64,000 bases of DNA. Source: Cardiocondyla obscurior (Eukaryota; Arthropoda; Insecta; Hymenoptera; Formicidae). Below the pieces are notes generated by a model that searched no databases, was not told where the DNA came from, and saw only the letters and a list, made by a program, of their open reading frames with translations. Location: assembly GCF_019399895.1 (NCBI RefSeq), contig NC_091867.1:372001-436000 (forward strand). Reading direction: 5' to 3'. The translations under genes were made by a program, and so were the position numbers. Shown here piece after piece: positions 51,931-63,330 of the stretch. Each line of letters starts with the position of its first letter. The first letter of the stretch is position 1.

Positions 51931-53640
51931 TTTTAAGAGAGGAGAAAAAAGCAGAGACTATAGAGGAATTACTATGACACAAACGGCCTACAAGATTTAT
52001 GCGGCAGTGCTGAAAAAACAATTGAGACAAAAAAATAGAGATCAAAAGAATACTTCCACCGAGTCAAACTAGTTTTAGCAGAGGTATGGGGACTTTGGAC
52101 CAGATTTATGTTTTAAATTATTTAATAAACGAAAGCGTAGCAGAAAGGAAAGGAAAATTGGTGGTTTTATTTGTAGACATAAAGGCAGCCTTTAATTCGA
52201 TGAATAGAAAAAAGTTAATAACATACAGAAAAAGGGGTAAGGAAAGGGCTAGTTAAAAGATGCGCAGAGGTATTAAAAAAACGGTAAATAAAGTAAAAGT
52301 GAGGAAGAAAAAAGGAGATAGATTCTAGACGGAAAAAGAGATCAGACAGGGATATGCTTTGAGCCCTTGTCTGTTAACTCTGTTGTTGGCAAACTTGAAT
52401 GAAGAAATGGAAAAAGGATGGTAGGGCGGAATAAGATTAAAGAGACGCAGAATATACTCATTGGCATATATTCGTGCATACACGTAAATTCGCTCGAGCG
52501 ACCGAGAAAACGTGGAAATTTCTTCGATTGCCCGACACAAACACGTCAGGTGTTTTCTTCGCAACCGAACGTTAAGAATCATGCGGTTGCAACGTGAGAA
52601 CTGTTGCGCGATTGCGAAAGGGCCAATGAGCATTTAGCCGTTTTTCTACAATTTCAACGAGTTTTCGCTTGCTGATCCCGGCTAATCTAACCAGCATTTT
52701 TAGTCGCTTTTGAGCTACCGCGAGCAACGTTCTATGTAAATCATAACGATACCGTTTAATAGTCCTCAGTGATATTCTTTTAATTCCTTACTTGGTGCAT
52801 CTCCGGCGTACTTAAGCCTTTCGTTCGAGTCCCGCTCAAGTCGTTGTACAATTCGCTTTTCGTCAATTTTGCACGTTGTGCATCGTAAAAAAGCGATTCT
52901 CCGTCTCGCGAGCCGCAGTACCTGCGCTTAAAGCAGTGAATTTCCGCTTGCGGAACGGATTGCGGCCGCGTTCGCCCAGCTACCTCGAGAAATTGCGTCG
53001 CATGCAAGATTTCCGCCAGCGTGGGCTGTTATCCAGAAAACTCCTCAAGATCTCTGCCGAGTCGTACTTGCAGCGGATTACGGGCGCCTCAAGTTCTCTG
53101 TCTTGCTTATTTCAATTTTCTTTTCTTTCTAGTTCCGTTCCGCGAGCTTGTATTAAACATTTTGTGAATAATTTTGTGTTTTTCTGTGTGCGTTAAACGT
53201 CGGTTTTCTTACTTTTTTCTTGATTCCAGAAGTTTCCCTCCCCGCTCTGCGCGACACTTTTGTCAGGGTGATCTTGGCGTTCACGTGTGCCGCGCGTGTT
53301 TCACGTTTTACGTACCATCGCGCACAGTATAAGCAGATGACATCGCTTTGTTAGCGGAAACTAAAGTTGGAATGAAAAAAATGATTAAATCGCTGCAAGG
53401 ATACATAGCAAAAAATGGCCTAAAAATTAATGTGAAGAAGATTAAGATTATAAGATGTAGAATAAAAGGCAGAAGACAGAAAAAAGCAGTTTAGAAATAG
53501 AAAAAAAAAGAAATTGAGAAGGTCAAAACATTCAAGTATCCGGAGAATGTAATGCCGGCAAATGTAAATTAAAAAAACAGATAATTAATTGGTTAAAGAA
53601 AAGAATAATGGTAATGAAAGAAGTCTGGGTGTAACAAAAT
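51931..53640 (+). mobile_element. 5'-truncated non-LTR retrotransposon (LINE) remnant, interrupted
   Basis: 51940-52469 translates, with frame breaks, to reverse-transcriptase motifs: RDYRGITMTQTAYKIYAAVL, GMGTLDQIYVLNYLI, LVVLFVDIKAAFNSMNR, and up to SLAY. 53333-53600 continues ADDIALLAE, GMKKMIKSLQGYIAKNGL and VKTFKY. The two halves are separated by an unrelated insertion (52470-53332). The 5' part of the LINE is absent and replaced by U6. All copies of the reading frame are broken. The clade is not certain (R1/jockey-type is possible). Confidence 0.65.
52470..53332. mobile_element. unidentified ~863-bp insertion inside the LINE
   Basis: It splits the LINE between the codons for SLAY and ADD. 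Joining the flanks restores the YADD motif, so this is an insertion. The ends (TATTCGTGC.../...GCACAGTA) are only weakly inverted, and a TA duplication is possible. It holds an open frame at 52876-53196 (basic, VSRAAVPALKAVNFRLRNGL) with no family I recognise. Confidence 0.5.
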
Positions 53641-53984
53641 TTATTAATTTTAACGACCCGAGGATGTTAATGCGACTATGGTCGGATTGTTCTTTAATAG
53701 AGAAGGTGGTAAAAATGTCCTTTGATAGAAAAGGTCACGCGGGGAACGAGTGATCACGCACGTGTTCTATGACTTGAGAATTAACTGTTGAGTTTTACGA
53801 GTATTATATTATATAAAGGGTGTTCCGTAAGTCGAGGTTAATTGCTCGGGAGATGAATAAAGACCCAAAAACAAAAAAAAAGTTAATATAAACATACGTA
53901 GAAAAAGGCGTTGTTTTTAAGTTATCGCCAGTTTTAAGTTGCGTGCGCGCGCGTGTGTGTATGGATCTAAAAATAATATAAGGT

Positions 53985-54864
53985 GTTCGAAATGACCTTT
54001 CTCTGCATTAATGCATGCTCTAAGCCTTTTTTCTAAGGAGTCCCGAACTTTTTGTAGCACTTCGGAATTTTCTCTAAGGTTTCCAAATCTATTACTTATT
54101 CTTTGTTTAAGTTCATGAACGTTATTAACTGACCGTTTATAAACAAAGGAGTTCAGATAACTCCTAAGATAGAAATCACACGAATTGAGATCGGGTGACC
54201 TAAGAGGCCAGCGTACAGGTTCTCCACGCCTTATCCATCGTCAATCGAATTTGCGTTCCAATTCTTGTCTAGCAATTAAACTGAAATGTGCAGATGCACC
54301 ATCGTGCATAAACCACATATTGTGTCGTATATTCAAAGGGACTTCTTCAAGAAGTATACCTAATCTGCTTTTAAGAAATTCGACATAAGTTTCTCCATTT
54401 AATCTGTTTTCAAAACAATGTGGTCTAATAAGTGAATTGTTAATTATTCCTCCCCAAACCAAACAACTGAACTGTCGTTGATGTTTTTTTTCAACAATTG
54501 TATGAAGATTTGCTTCCATCCATTCATGTGTATTATGAAAATTTGTAATACCGTTTCTATCGAATGCAGCTTCATCTGTAAAAAAAATTATTTCACTGAA
54601 ATTAGGCATTTGTTCTAATTTATTCACGAACCATTGACAAAAATTGATACGTGGACCATAATCGTTTTCAGTCAATCCTTCAACACGTTGTACATGATAG
54701 GGATACAAGGAATTTCTGTTAAGAAATCTCCATATTGTAGTCGTTGGCAGACCTAATACTCCTGAGATGCTTTTGATACTAGTAGAAGGGTCAACCCGGA
54801 ATGTGTTCAAAATTCTTTCTTCCGTGTTAGCGTTGATTCGAGGCCTACCCTCTTTTCGACGCTG
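53985..54864 (-). pseudogene. mariner-type DDE transposase, broken by one TGA
   Basis: The minus-strand frame opens after a stop near 54864 with KEGRPRINANTEERIL, a helix-turn-helix part (SISGVLGLPTTTIWRFL), then FFTDEAAF (first catalytic D), CLVWGGI, MWFMHDGASAHF (second D) and, after a TGA at 54241-54243, RWPLRSPDLNSCDFYL (third catalytic position) to GHFEHL. The TGA is in frame and the following sequence is intact, consistent with a CpG-type CGA to TGA change. The N-terminus is missing. This enzyme family is often encoded by mariner-like elements in ants. Confidence 0.8.
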
Positions 54865-55858
54865 TTAGATAGTAAGTTGTATACGACCATCATTTTAAAA
54901 TACGTCAAAGGATAGGATTGTAATCTAGAAACGATAAGCCGATTCGCGACACTACTTAACGACAATAGCGTCCGTCTAGACAAGAAGACGCCGTAGGCGT
55001 ACGCTTAGCGACAGCATCGCAACTCTTTCCGAAAATTGATTGGTTTCTGCTATCACTAAGCGACGCGCATCGTCCAATTATAAGCAAGATGAATATGATG
55101 AGCGTGCGGCTGCGGAAGAAAACTTACTTACTTCGCTATTGTACACCGTTGAAGGAACATCGGAAATATACGATTTCAAAAACTACAGTGTGATTATTAA
55201 ATAATTCTCGAAATATAACATTGGGAATTAACCTTCCTTGTGTTACTACATAACAGACGCTGTGTTAACTGCTCAGTTTCTCGCAACATTCTATCAATAT
55301 TTTGAAAAGATTGTCGGTTCGGTGCATATCGCCGAGGAAATTTTTTTATTTACAACCTTCTTGCTTCTGGAGCATTACCTTAAGCGAGACCATACATTAA
55401 ATGTATGTCAACTAATTCGGTAATGGTTAAACGATCCATTACAGACAATTAAATTTTAATTTTAACAAACTTTTTTTCTCCGTGAACGAACTCTGATTGT
55501 GAAGCGATAGAACTTTACTCAAATTTCTTTTGTTGTGGCTGATAAATACAATGTGCTCACGTTCCTAGTCGAACAATCAATATCTAAGCGCTTGTTCGAG
55601 TTCACGAGGTATTGTACAAGATTTAATATAATTTTTTGCTTGTGCCGCAAGCTTTTTATGTGCAACCACTGTTGGCTATATTATTCTTCGGCGATCTTGG
55701 ATTCCACGGCTTCTTGTCTGTGCATAAGATAAATGAGTTGTGGTTGATTATTGTGCGGGTGTTGCTGTTGTATATTTTGAACACCTTATATAATTTTTAG
55801 ATTCATACACGCGCACGCGCGCGCGCGCGCGCGCGATTTAAAACTGGCGATAACTTGG

Positions 55859-56695
55859 TGTTTCTTTTAACTAACAATAAAAAACAAATTGCATTCTTGA
55901 AAATAGTTATTTACTGATTCTACTGGTATAATGGATGGCAGGTGGCATATCTGGGAGGTAATGCAATAAAATATTCAATGTAGGTAACAAGAAAGTATTT
56001 ATTATAGGCATAAAAACCCTCCCCCTGCTTGGGAGGAGGGAAAAGCCTTGACTCATATGCAATACAATGACAATTCCTGACAGGTTTCCTTCAATAAGGC
56101 CATTTGTGCGTTCCGTCGGCGGCATCTGCGCATGCGACTTACAACATCGCGCAATGTCTTAAAGTAACCCGCTCTGTTTGCAACCGGCGAGATCCAGCGA
56201 GCTCACTCTCTGTGCCGTCGCTGCTTCTCGGCAAACCTGCTTAGAGCCCATGACTCCTGTAGTGACGAGCTCACATTGAGTGCCGTCGTCGGTCAGGCGC
56301 ACGCTTACCACGTGCCAGGCAGCCATGCCATCCGCCTGCTACACACGTGGCCCTTTTGACGCTTACCTTTCCTCTCAATCCTTCCGAGATGACCCTTTGG
56401 CCACTCTCCCGCACCTCTCCTCTCTGCTCTCCACGCCCTTCTCTTCCTTCCCAACTTTCCCTTCTTTTCTTCGGCTTGTCTCAAATATCTTTTCTCTTTT
56501 CCCACTGTTGCTTGCGTCGATCCCCTGTGGTGCCGAACTCGTTGCACACTTCCGCCTTCTTCCTTCTTCGGTTCTTCTTTTCGCCACTCACTACCGGTAG
56601 CGCTTGCATCGGCATTAGCTGCCCAGCAGCGCAACTCTAGCGAATTGCCCACGCCGGGCTATTTAAATTCGGTTGCGTACACATGCGACCGAACA
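55859..56695 (-). mobile_element. solo LTR (837 bp) inserted in the right TIR of the mariner-like element
   Basis: Reads TGTTTCTTTTAACTAAC ... GACCGAACA and is flanked by CTTGG on both sides (55854-55858 and 56696-56700). Removing it and one duplication restores continuity of the terminal repeat when compared with the left end. On the minus strand a TTTAAATAG TATA-like box (near 56660) precedes AATAAA (near 55997), so the parent ran leftward. Confidence 0.8.
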
Positions 56696-56802
56696 CTTGG
56701 AAACAACGCATTTTTGTACGTATGTTTATATTAACTTTCTTTTTTGTTTTTGGGTCCTTATTCATCTCCCGAGCGATTGACCTCGACTTACGGAACACTC
56801 TG

Positions 56803-59352
56803 TATATGTAGTATATCGTTGAATTTTATAGTGAGTAGTTTGTAGATGTGGTTATTACATGTTTAAAACTGCCCGAGCATTTTTTATTATATGGTAAAAG
56901 CTAAAAAACAAAGGTATTGTTCGCGCGAACTTCGAGCATTTTTGTTTTTTCAATGTAAAACTAACCTAATATTCATTTGTTATGGACACATGCGATAACA
57001 CATGTGGCCCAGGTTTTCCTATCTTCAGATATCACTAATCTTGCTTGGAGACAGGAAATGCAATAGAGAAGATAGCGATTTTTTTAGAAATCAGGGATTT
57101 CCCTCTATTTGATACAGCCTTTGTTTGTATCAAAGGTTTGTGCCTAACAAGCTCGTTGCAGTTTTACCTACGCCAGTTCGTCCACAACCTTCGCTGTACA
57201 CGTGTCCAACGTAGGCCAACCAACTCTGTAGTTTTTTGTATTAAGAAGTCCACTGAGATCGTTTGTTTATTATCGGCATTTTGGTAAATCAAATGATATG
57301 TATAATAAAGTAAAGTGCAACTTTTAGAGAAATCAACGTTTATTTATCTTTCCAATTGCTTTATAACTATCAATCACTCCTTTTCTTGAACAGTAGATGT
57401 ATTTTCTTTTGTAAACGAAGCGGAGATCCGCAGTGTACTCCGCATAGGGAAATAAAGCACTTACATACAAAAGTTTTGTGGTAAGAACACTTTTATTTAA
57501 CAGCATTAATAAAAAATTTTTTAAATACTTTAAACATTTTTTTCACAAAATTGGTAAAAAAACTGTTAAAAAATTTTGTTAATGCCTATAAATAAAAGTA
57601 TTTTTACATTCAAACTTTTGTATTAAATATTTTTCGATGTTTTATAAAATTTTCAAGATATATTGTGAAAATTAAAAAGGCGTTTTATTTTAAAGGGTTT
57701 TTTTACCCATTAAAACTGTACTTATATGTGATAAAATGATTGTGACCTGTTTATCTATCTAGATTAACAATACTTTGTTTTAGACTAATCTAAACCTGTA
57801 ATTAAAGAAGGAACGAAATTAAAATGTAAGGTATCGGTAATCTCGTTAACCTATAAATAAAATAAAGAATCCGACAAAATAAAAACAAACGTTTCTTTAA
57901 ACCTCGGTGAATAAAAATAATTGTCACACTGTTAATGGTCGAACAAAGAACTTAAATAAATGGAAAATAACAAATCGTTGAGTCAGACACCCAGTAGTGT
58001 GATAAAAAAGGAAGAAGGCACAATCTTTAATCGAACTAGGAACTTGTTAATAGCTTAAGAGTTGCTAACTCTCACCCCGTGTTGCTTTTTAGCACGATTA
58101 AGACCGATTACCCGAATTCCGAAGATGGCACTCACTTCACTGAATGTTTGGTTATTAAAGAAAGTAGAACGTGTTCCTTGACACGATCAGAGCTTGCGCG
58201 TCTGATCTCGAGGAAAGCACACACTGTGAGAAAAAAATGCGTTTTAGTCTTTTTTCAAAGTAATAAATTGCCACACGGTCCAAAAGCAAACATGCACAAA
58301 CTCGTCACACCGCAAAAAATACAATGACAGTCAGACACGTGCACGAATTAGAAAAATGCATCTCTTCTATTGCTCTCTGCGCCACTACAACTCCTTGATG
58401 CCTTCTGCTTATAGTCTACTGTGCGTTGGTAATATAGTCTGATTTTTGTACAAAAATTGTTTATAAGCAACTGTGGATGATTTTTAAATTTGTTTAATAT
58501 CTACCCCTACATGTACAGGGTGTTTTGTTTTATGTTATGAACCAGTTAGAACTAGATAGAACTCGGGTAGACTGTTTGTGACTGTAAGATAATCTATGGC
58601 ATGGTTTTTATTTTACTGGAAAACTGCTTTTATTTTGGTAGAATACGTCGAGCAAATTAACCACTCAGCAATAAGAAGATACACTCGTGCTATTATAACT
58701 ATTGTTCGCTTTGAAAGACAGTGTTCGACTGACTGGCAGAGAATTACAGTTGCTAGACTGTTCCTCTTATTCTTTGTTCTTCAAGGGAGTAATGTTACGG
58801 GAAGGCCCAAATCACTTGAAACTAAAGTGTCAAATTACCCATTGATCAATATCTAAAGCGATAGAACACAAAGAAGCAATTGATAACAAGCATAGACTAA
58901 CGCAAATATTCAAGTAGCACGGAATTAAAATATAAATGCAGAAAAACTTCTTTTTTATAAGCTTGAAATAATACCGAAATGATACAATAAAGCACACAGC
59001 ATTCGCGAAAAAATCATTCGAAAATCGGAAACATCGTTTGTGCTGCTTTGATAACAAAACGCTGGTATTATTTATCTATTAACATTTCAAAATCGATTAA
59101 TAAGTAAGTAAAAGTAATTGATGTGATTATTTTTTCACGTTACTGTTCTGAAATTAACCGGAATGGCGCGACAGATTTCGGCAAGAATCAAATTAAAAAA
59201 AAAAACACGGAGAGTTAATTAAAATAATGTCTAGTTTATTACCGCCACAAGTTAGAGAATTATACAACAGAATGAAACTTAATATAATTCGGAACAAACA
59301 GCACTTTAAAGCAAAAACAATCGCAAAACTGAAAAGCAAATTGACACGTATA
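56803..59352. other. AT-rich intergenic DNA, no gene recognised
   Basis: Only short open frames without motifs. There is an inverted repeat at 57466-57622, and a possible DNA-element end ACAGGGTGTTTTGTTTTATG near 58514 without a found partner. The segment 58.69-58.81 kb weakly resembles 28.39-28.50 kb. Confidence 0.5.
57466..57622. repeat. 157-bp imperfect hairpin (MITE-like)
   Basis: TACAAAAGTTTTG at one end and CAAACTTTTGTA at the other, with internal pairing of ACACTTTTATTTAACAGCATTAA against TTAATGCCTATAAATAAAAGT. AT-rich; target duplication unclear. Confidence 0.5.
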
Positions 59353-59726
59353 CAGGGTGTCCCAGATCAGTGAACGATGCCGTAAATGATAGGTACATTT
59401 AATCGAATCAAAACGAAAAGTCCTTTACCATTTTGAAAAATTCTCAATAGTTTTCGAGAAAAAAATTAAAATATATAAAATGTATAAGCGTAAGAGCGAC
59501 AAGAAAGCTGCGCGTGAGTGAGCGCGACAGGCGAATGACTAGAAATGGCACCGTCGTCTGTCACGCTCACTCAGCCCACGCTTCCTCGTCGCTGTTATGC
59601 GTACATAAATTAATTTTTTTCTTGAAAACTATTGAGAATTTTTCAAAATGGTACAAGACTTTTCGTTTTAATTCGATTAAATCTACCTATCATTTTCGGC
59701 ATTGTCCACTGATCTGGGACACCCTG
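59353..59726. mobile_element. hairpin MITE, family A copy 2 (374 bp)
   Basis: Same length and ends as the copy at 42793-43166, with TA on both sides. The core is inverted relative to that copy, as shown by the order of the GCGCGTGAGTGAGCGCGACAG and TGAGCGTGACAGAC-type halves. Sequence divergence from copy 1 is a few percent by eye. Confidence 0.8.
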
Positions 59727-60285
59727 TATAAGAAGGTGTATACAAGCTCAGTCGTTGAACTTACTGAATTCGCTGTGCACAGCAAGTGACAGAAAAGTAG
59801 CGACTGACGCCATTTCCAAAATTGGGGCCTTTTTATACTCGAAAAGGCTTCTAGAAACGCCGAGCAAATTCAAGGGCCGGAAATACGTCATAAAAGAATA
59901 TTCTATTGTCGCCTAAAATATTCTTTTTAAACAAAATAAAAAGGAGACAAAACTGAGAACGAACTCGGCACCCGTTATTATTGAGAGGTATTGACGTAAA
60001 CAAAAAATGAAAATACTGCGGAGCGAACATCTATTCGAGCAATACACAATTTACGAAACTCGATCTCTCGAAAGCAATGATAATATAATTAAAAAGACAC
60101 TAAGTACTGGCGACAATAAGTGGTGCATCGGCGCATTCCAAACAGTTACAGTATCTGCCGCAGCGCGCATTTACGCGGAGATATTTGGACCTTCGACATC
60201 CGACCGAAGATTATATATTAAGGTGCGTGCGACGTTCGCGAGAAACAAGATATGTAGGTGTGAGGCGTCATAATTTTGAGTGTCC

Positions 60286-60500
60286 TCAACAACGCAATGT
60301 CGAAGACAAGGATCCTATTTTGAAGGTTTTTGAGAAAAATCCCGGAAACAGTATCCGCCGAGTAGCGCGATTTCTCGGTATATCAAACTCATTGGTATAT
60401 CGAGTTGTTTGAGGAAATAGGTTACATTCATTTCATTTCCAGTGGGTGTAACACCTTTTTCCGCGCAATAGAATAGAACGCACAATTTTCTATCGAAATA
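60286..60500 (+). pseudogene. fragment of a mariner-type transposase N-terminus (helix-turn-helix)
   Basis: Translates as ILKVFEKNPGNSIRRVARFL GIS... up to LVYRVV, then a stop, then NRLHSFHFQWV in the same frame. This matches the HTH region typical of DDE transposases in insects (pattern NPxxSxRRxAxxLGIS, then LHPFH). The catalytic part is missing; a solo LTR begins soon after at 60564. Confidence 0.55.
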
Positions 60501-60563
60501 TGTATTTCTATTTCTTCACCCTTAAAATACGACGTTTTTTTGTGAATCAATTATTAATAAAAC

Positions 60564-61408
60564 TGTTGCACCGCAAACCGGTGCTGTGGGGTTAGTTCTC
60601 CTGATAGGAAGTTATGTTGCCAGAAATTAATAAAAATTAGATCTAGTAATTCAATTGTTGTAACCTGAGCAGCATTCTGAAGAATGCGCTCTGGTTGCAA
60701 ACCATTCCGGAAATCGCCCTGCACTTTCGCCATCGGGCAAGGACCTCGGGATTATCGCCCGATGTCGAAATAGGGCGATGAACCTGTATATAATAATTAG
60801 AATAAGCTCGTGCGGTTGACGAACCTCTCCGGTCAACCACCGCGGTCGAAACTCGCTGAGGTTGCAACTCGGCGAAGTATATGAGCGACGGCTCGGAAGC
60901 CGTCGCGGGCATTCTTATCAGAAGTAACGCGACGCGTATCAAGTGTAACAACAGGCAAATAAAAAGTGCAACACATTTGAAAAAGAAGATTTATTTCACC
61001 CACACCCGGCTCCTCTCTGGTGTGGCAAACGTTCCAGCAAACGGACCCGCAACCGCACCGTACCACGGTGTAACACAATTATCGTTTTATTTTGGCGATC
61101 TTTTTCGTGTTACACTTTGCGCGTTCGATATATATACGGAGGTACATGCATCCGGTTAAATCGAGTAAAACTGTTTGCAGCGGCTTGCGGGCCACCGCTA
61201 ATATACCCGGCTGTTGCTAAGTGAAAAACTATATCAATCAGCAATTCGCGGGTAACAACCGCGGTGTTCTGGAATTATCGCAGCCGACTGGAAATTCCGG
61301 AGTGGCCTGATCTGAAAGGTTCTGCAGATTCGGAGGTTTTACTCCACGCATGCAGAACCTTGCCGGTTATATCTGAGTCTCTTATTGTCAAGAGCTCGGG
61401 ATATAACA
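60564..61408. mobile_element. solo LTR (845 bp) with AAAC target duplication and nested insertion
   Basis: Starts TGTTGCACCGCAAACC and ends GAGCTCGGGATATAACA, flanked by AAAC (60560-60563 and 61409-61412). It belongs to the same family as 51317-51702 but is longer, largely because of a nested segment (60657-61075). Confidence 0.7.
60657..61075. mobile_element. 419-bp insertion nested in the solo LTR
   Basis: Bounded by GTTGTAACC at the left and GGTGTAACA at the right and flanked by CAATT (60652-60656 and 61076-61080). It is absent from the related LTR at 51317-51702. The ends suggest a small LTR-type unit, but the boundary could shift by two bases. Confidence 0.45.
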
Positions 61409-62640
61409 AAACTCATTTAGAATTTCTTGTACAGTATCGGTGAGATCAATTATTTCTATCAAAAAATGTATTAACGAATGAAGCCATTTTTACTCCTAAC
61501 GGAATTTTCAATTCCAAAAATTATGTAACATAGCAGCATAAAAACCCATATTAGTGCGCTAATGTTTATTTCAATTTTGATGGAAACTGAATGTGTGGGC
61601 AGGAGTAATTTACAGTAAAATAGTATTATAATGACATAAAAACTTGTTTACTAAAAACCCATATAAGATTAGTAATATTTTAATTTGCAATTTTTAGATT
61701 AGGCCATACTTTTTTCAACCAAATTTAAATGGAGAAGTGTCGCCGACGATTTCTCGTCGCCCCAACAGATGCCGGCACCAACCGCTTTACCCGTTACGCG
61801 GCGACGTAAACAGATTTTGACACCGCGACCGGATTTTAGACCCGGCAACACAAACACCCGACATCAACTTTTATCGGCTGCAGTTCCGCTCGTCATCAAC
61901 AAACAAACTTCGTCCTAAGGAAGCTTCTAGAAACCTGAATCATCAAGAGGAACAAAGCAGATCCTGAATCATTGTAAATTTTGTACTTTTATTTTCTTTT
62001 GGTGTTTTATTACAAGTGATTAAACTATCCTGTCAGTGTCGTTCTTCTGTCCTGACTTCCACATCCCAACGTGATAGTACACCAGTGAAGTATACGCTAA
62101 TTTTTTACAAAACACACTACCTATTCTCTTAGAAAACATGCTGCTTGCAATTAGCCAACATTTTATTTTCCAACAAGACGGAGCGCCTCTACACTTTTCA
62201 TAATAATTTTGAAAGCGATTTAAGTAGTTTACACTTTAACTTATATCTATTCTGGTTCCTGCCCTAATATACAGGGTGATTCAGAACAAGTATATAATCC
62301 CTGAAGGGACGTGTTCTTGAATCAAATCTGAAATGATTTTTCCTCTATGAAAATTTTATTTGAGGTCTAGTTTTCGAGTAAATTAATAACATATTTAGCT
62401 ACTTACCGGATGAATACAAGTGGTAGCCAAGAACGTACGTGACTTATCGTCAGAAAACGAAGGGCCCCACGGTGACAAGCACTCGCGCATAACACTTTTA
62501 ACATAAAATTGATAATTGATCTGACACTTGCGAATAAAATAATTGATACTATTAATTAATTACTACCAGTAATAATTATTTTTTTTTACACATTAAACCA
62601 TCGATTGTTAGACGAACAACACACTCTAGAAACAATTTGC
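61409..62640. other. repeat remnants without genes
   Basis: 61737-62092 resembles the 3' half of an LTR (TTTTATTTTCTTTTGGTGTT followed by GTCGTTCTTCTGTCC and ending AGTACA), similar in layout to 63361-63511. At 62272 the end of a mariner-like element (ACAGGGTGATTCAGAACAAG) starts, but no partner end is visible before the window changes character. Confidence 0.4.
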
Positions 62641-62802
62641 GCGCGCGGAACCGAACATTTTTTGGAATAACGCGGGCCGACCATCCGCCAGCGGCGTGTA
62701 GCGCGGACCGCCGCAGCCGGTAACACGGGCCAACTATCCGCCCGTGCCGCGCGTCGCTACAGCCCGCTCGGGAGAGGTTTCCCCCTCTCTCAAACCATCG
62801 GG

Positions 62803-62810
62803 TATATAAG
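62803..62810 (+). promoter_or_regulatory. TATA box of the GC-rich repeat
   Basis: TATATAAG within CATCGGGTATATAAGCCGG, about 30 bp upstream of GACTACTTTG, in a GC-rich surrounding that makes a chance TATA less likely. Confidence 0.5.
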
Positions 62811-62876
62811 CCGGCTCGAGCGCGAACTGACTACTTTGTTCCTCGTTGGAGAGCACTCCAGCAACAACTCCACCAC

Positions 62877-63071
62877 GACTTGGGCGCTCTCGAGCCTTTC
62901 CTCGCCCGTGCTCACCCGGCCTTCAAAACCGCTACCACTAGGACTCGGGCGCTTCTGAACCTTACCTCGATCGGGCTCACCCGGCCTCCGATACTACCGT
63001 CTCTAGGACTCGGACGCTCCCGAGCCTTCCTTCGACCGGGCTCTTCCGGCTCCAAATATTGCGAACAATTT
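62877..63071 (+). repeat. 65-bp minisatellite, three units
   Basis: Units start GACTTGGGCGCTCTCGAGCC (62877), GACTCGGGCGCTTCTGAACC (62942) and GACTCGGACGCTCCCGAGCC (63007), exactly 65 bp apart, each containing a CGGGCTCACCCGGCC-like hairpin word. Confidence 0.85.
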
Positions 63072-63330
63072 CGTACACACTGCGCCGGAACCTCGCGACC
63101 GCGGAACTCTGTACGTCCAACACGGCCTGAACGGTCCAACCTGTACACCGCGCCGAATACCCGCGACCGCGGTACACTGTACGCCCGATACGGCCTGGAC
63201 GGCCCGACCTGTATACTCCGCCAAAGACCTGCGACCGAGAAAAAATTTATTACGACCGTTGCAGCCTGGACGACCTAGTATGTACACTGCGTCAGATAAT
63301 CGATACGCCGGTACGGCCTGGTCGGCCCAA
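63072..63330 (+). repeat. second minisatellite, about 68-bp units
   Basis: Diverged units share TACGGCCTGGACGGCCC and CGCGACCGCGG words; the ACG anchor recurs at 63113, 63181, 63252 and 63305, so the period is 68 bp at first and then irregular. It is directly downstream of the 65-bp minisatellite but unrelated to it in sequence. Confidence 0.7.

Larger units (their letters stand above)
53817..56802 (-). mobile_element. mariner/Tc1-like transposon with ~185-bp terminal inverted repeats
   Basis: Left end GGTGTTCCGTAAGTCGAGGT and right end ACCTCGACTTACGGAACAC are inverted repeats continuing over AAACAAAAAA and GTTATCGCCAGTTTTAA to a (GC/GT)n stretch. The right repeat is split by a solo LTR (55859-56695). 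Inside, on the minus strand, is a DDE transposase pseudogene. About 900 bp upstream of the transposase (54870-55765) shows no recognisable sequence. Confidence 0.75.

Noticed and set aside
56280..56652. Overlapping open frames on both strands at 56.3-56.65 kb
   Set aside because: They lie inside the solo LTR and reflect its base composition.
62880..63278. 132-codon plus-strand frame and overlapping minus-strand frames
   Set aside because: All are translations of the two GC-rich minisatellites; multiple frames on both strands are open for the same reason.
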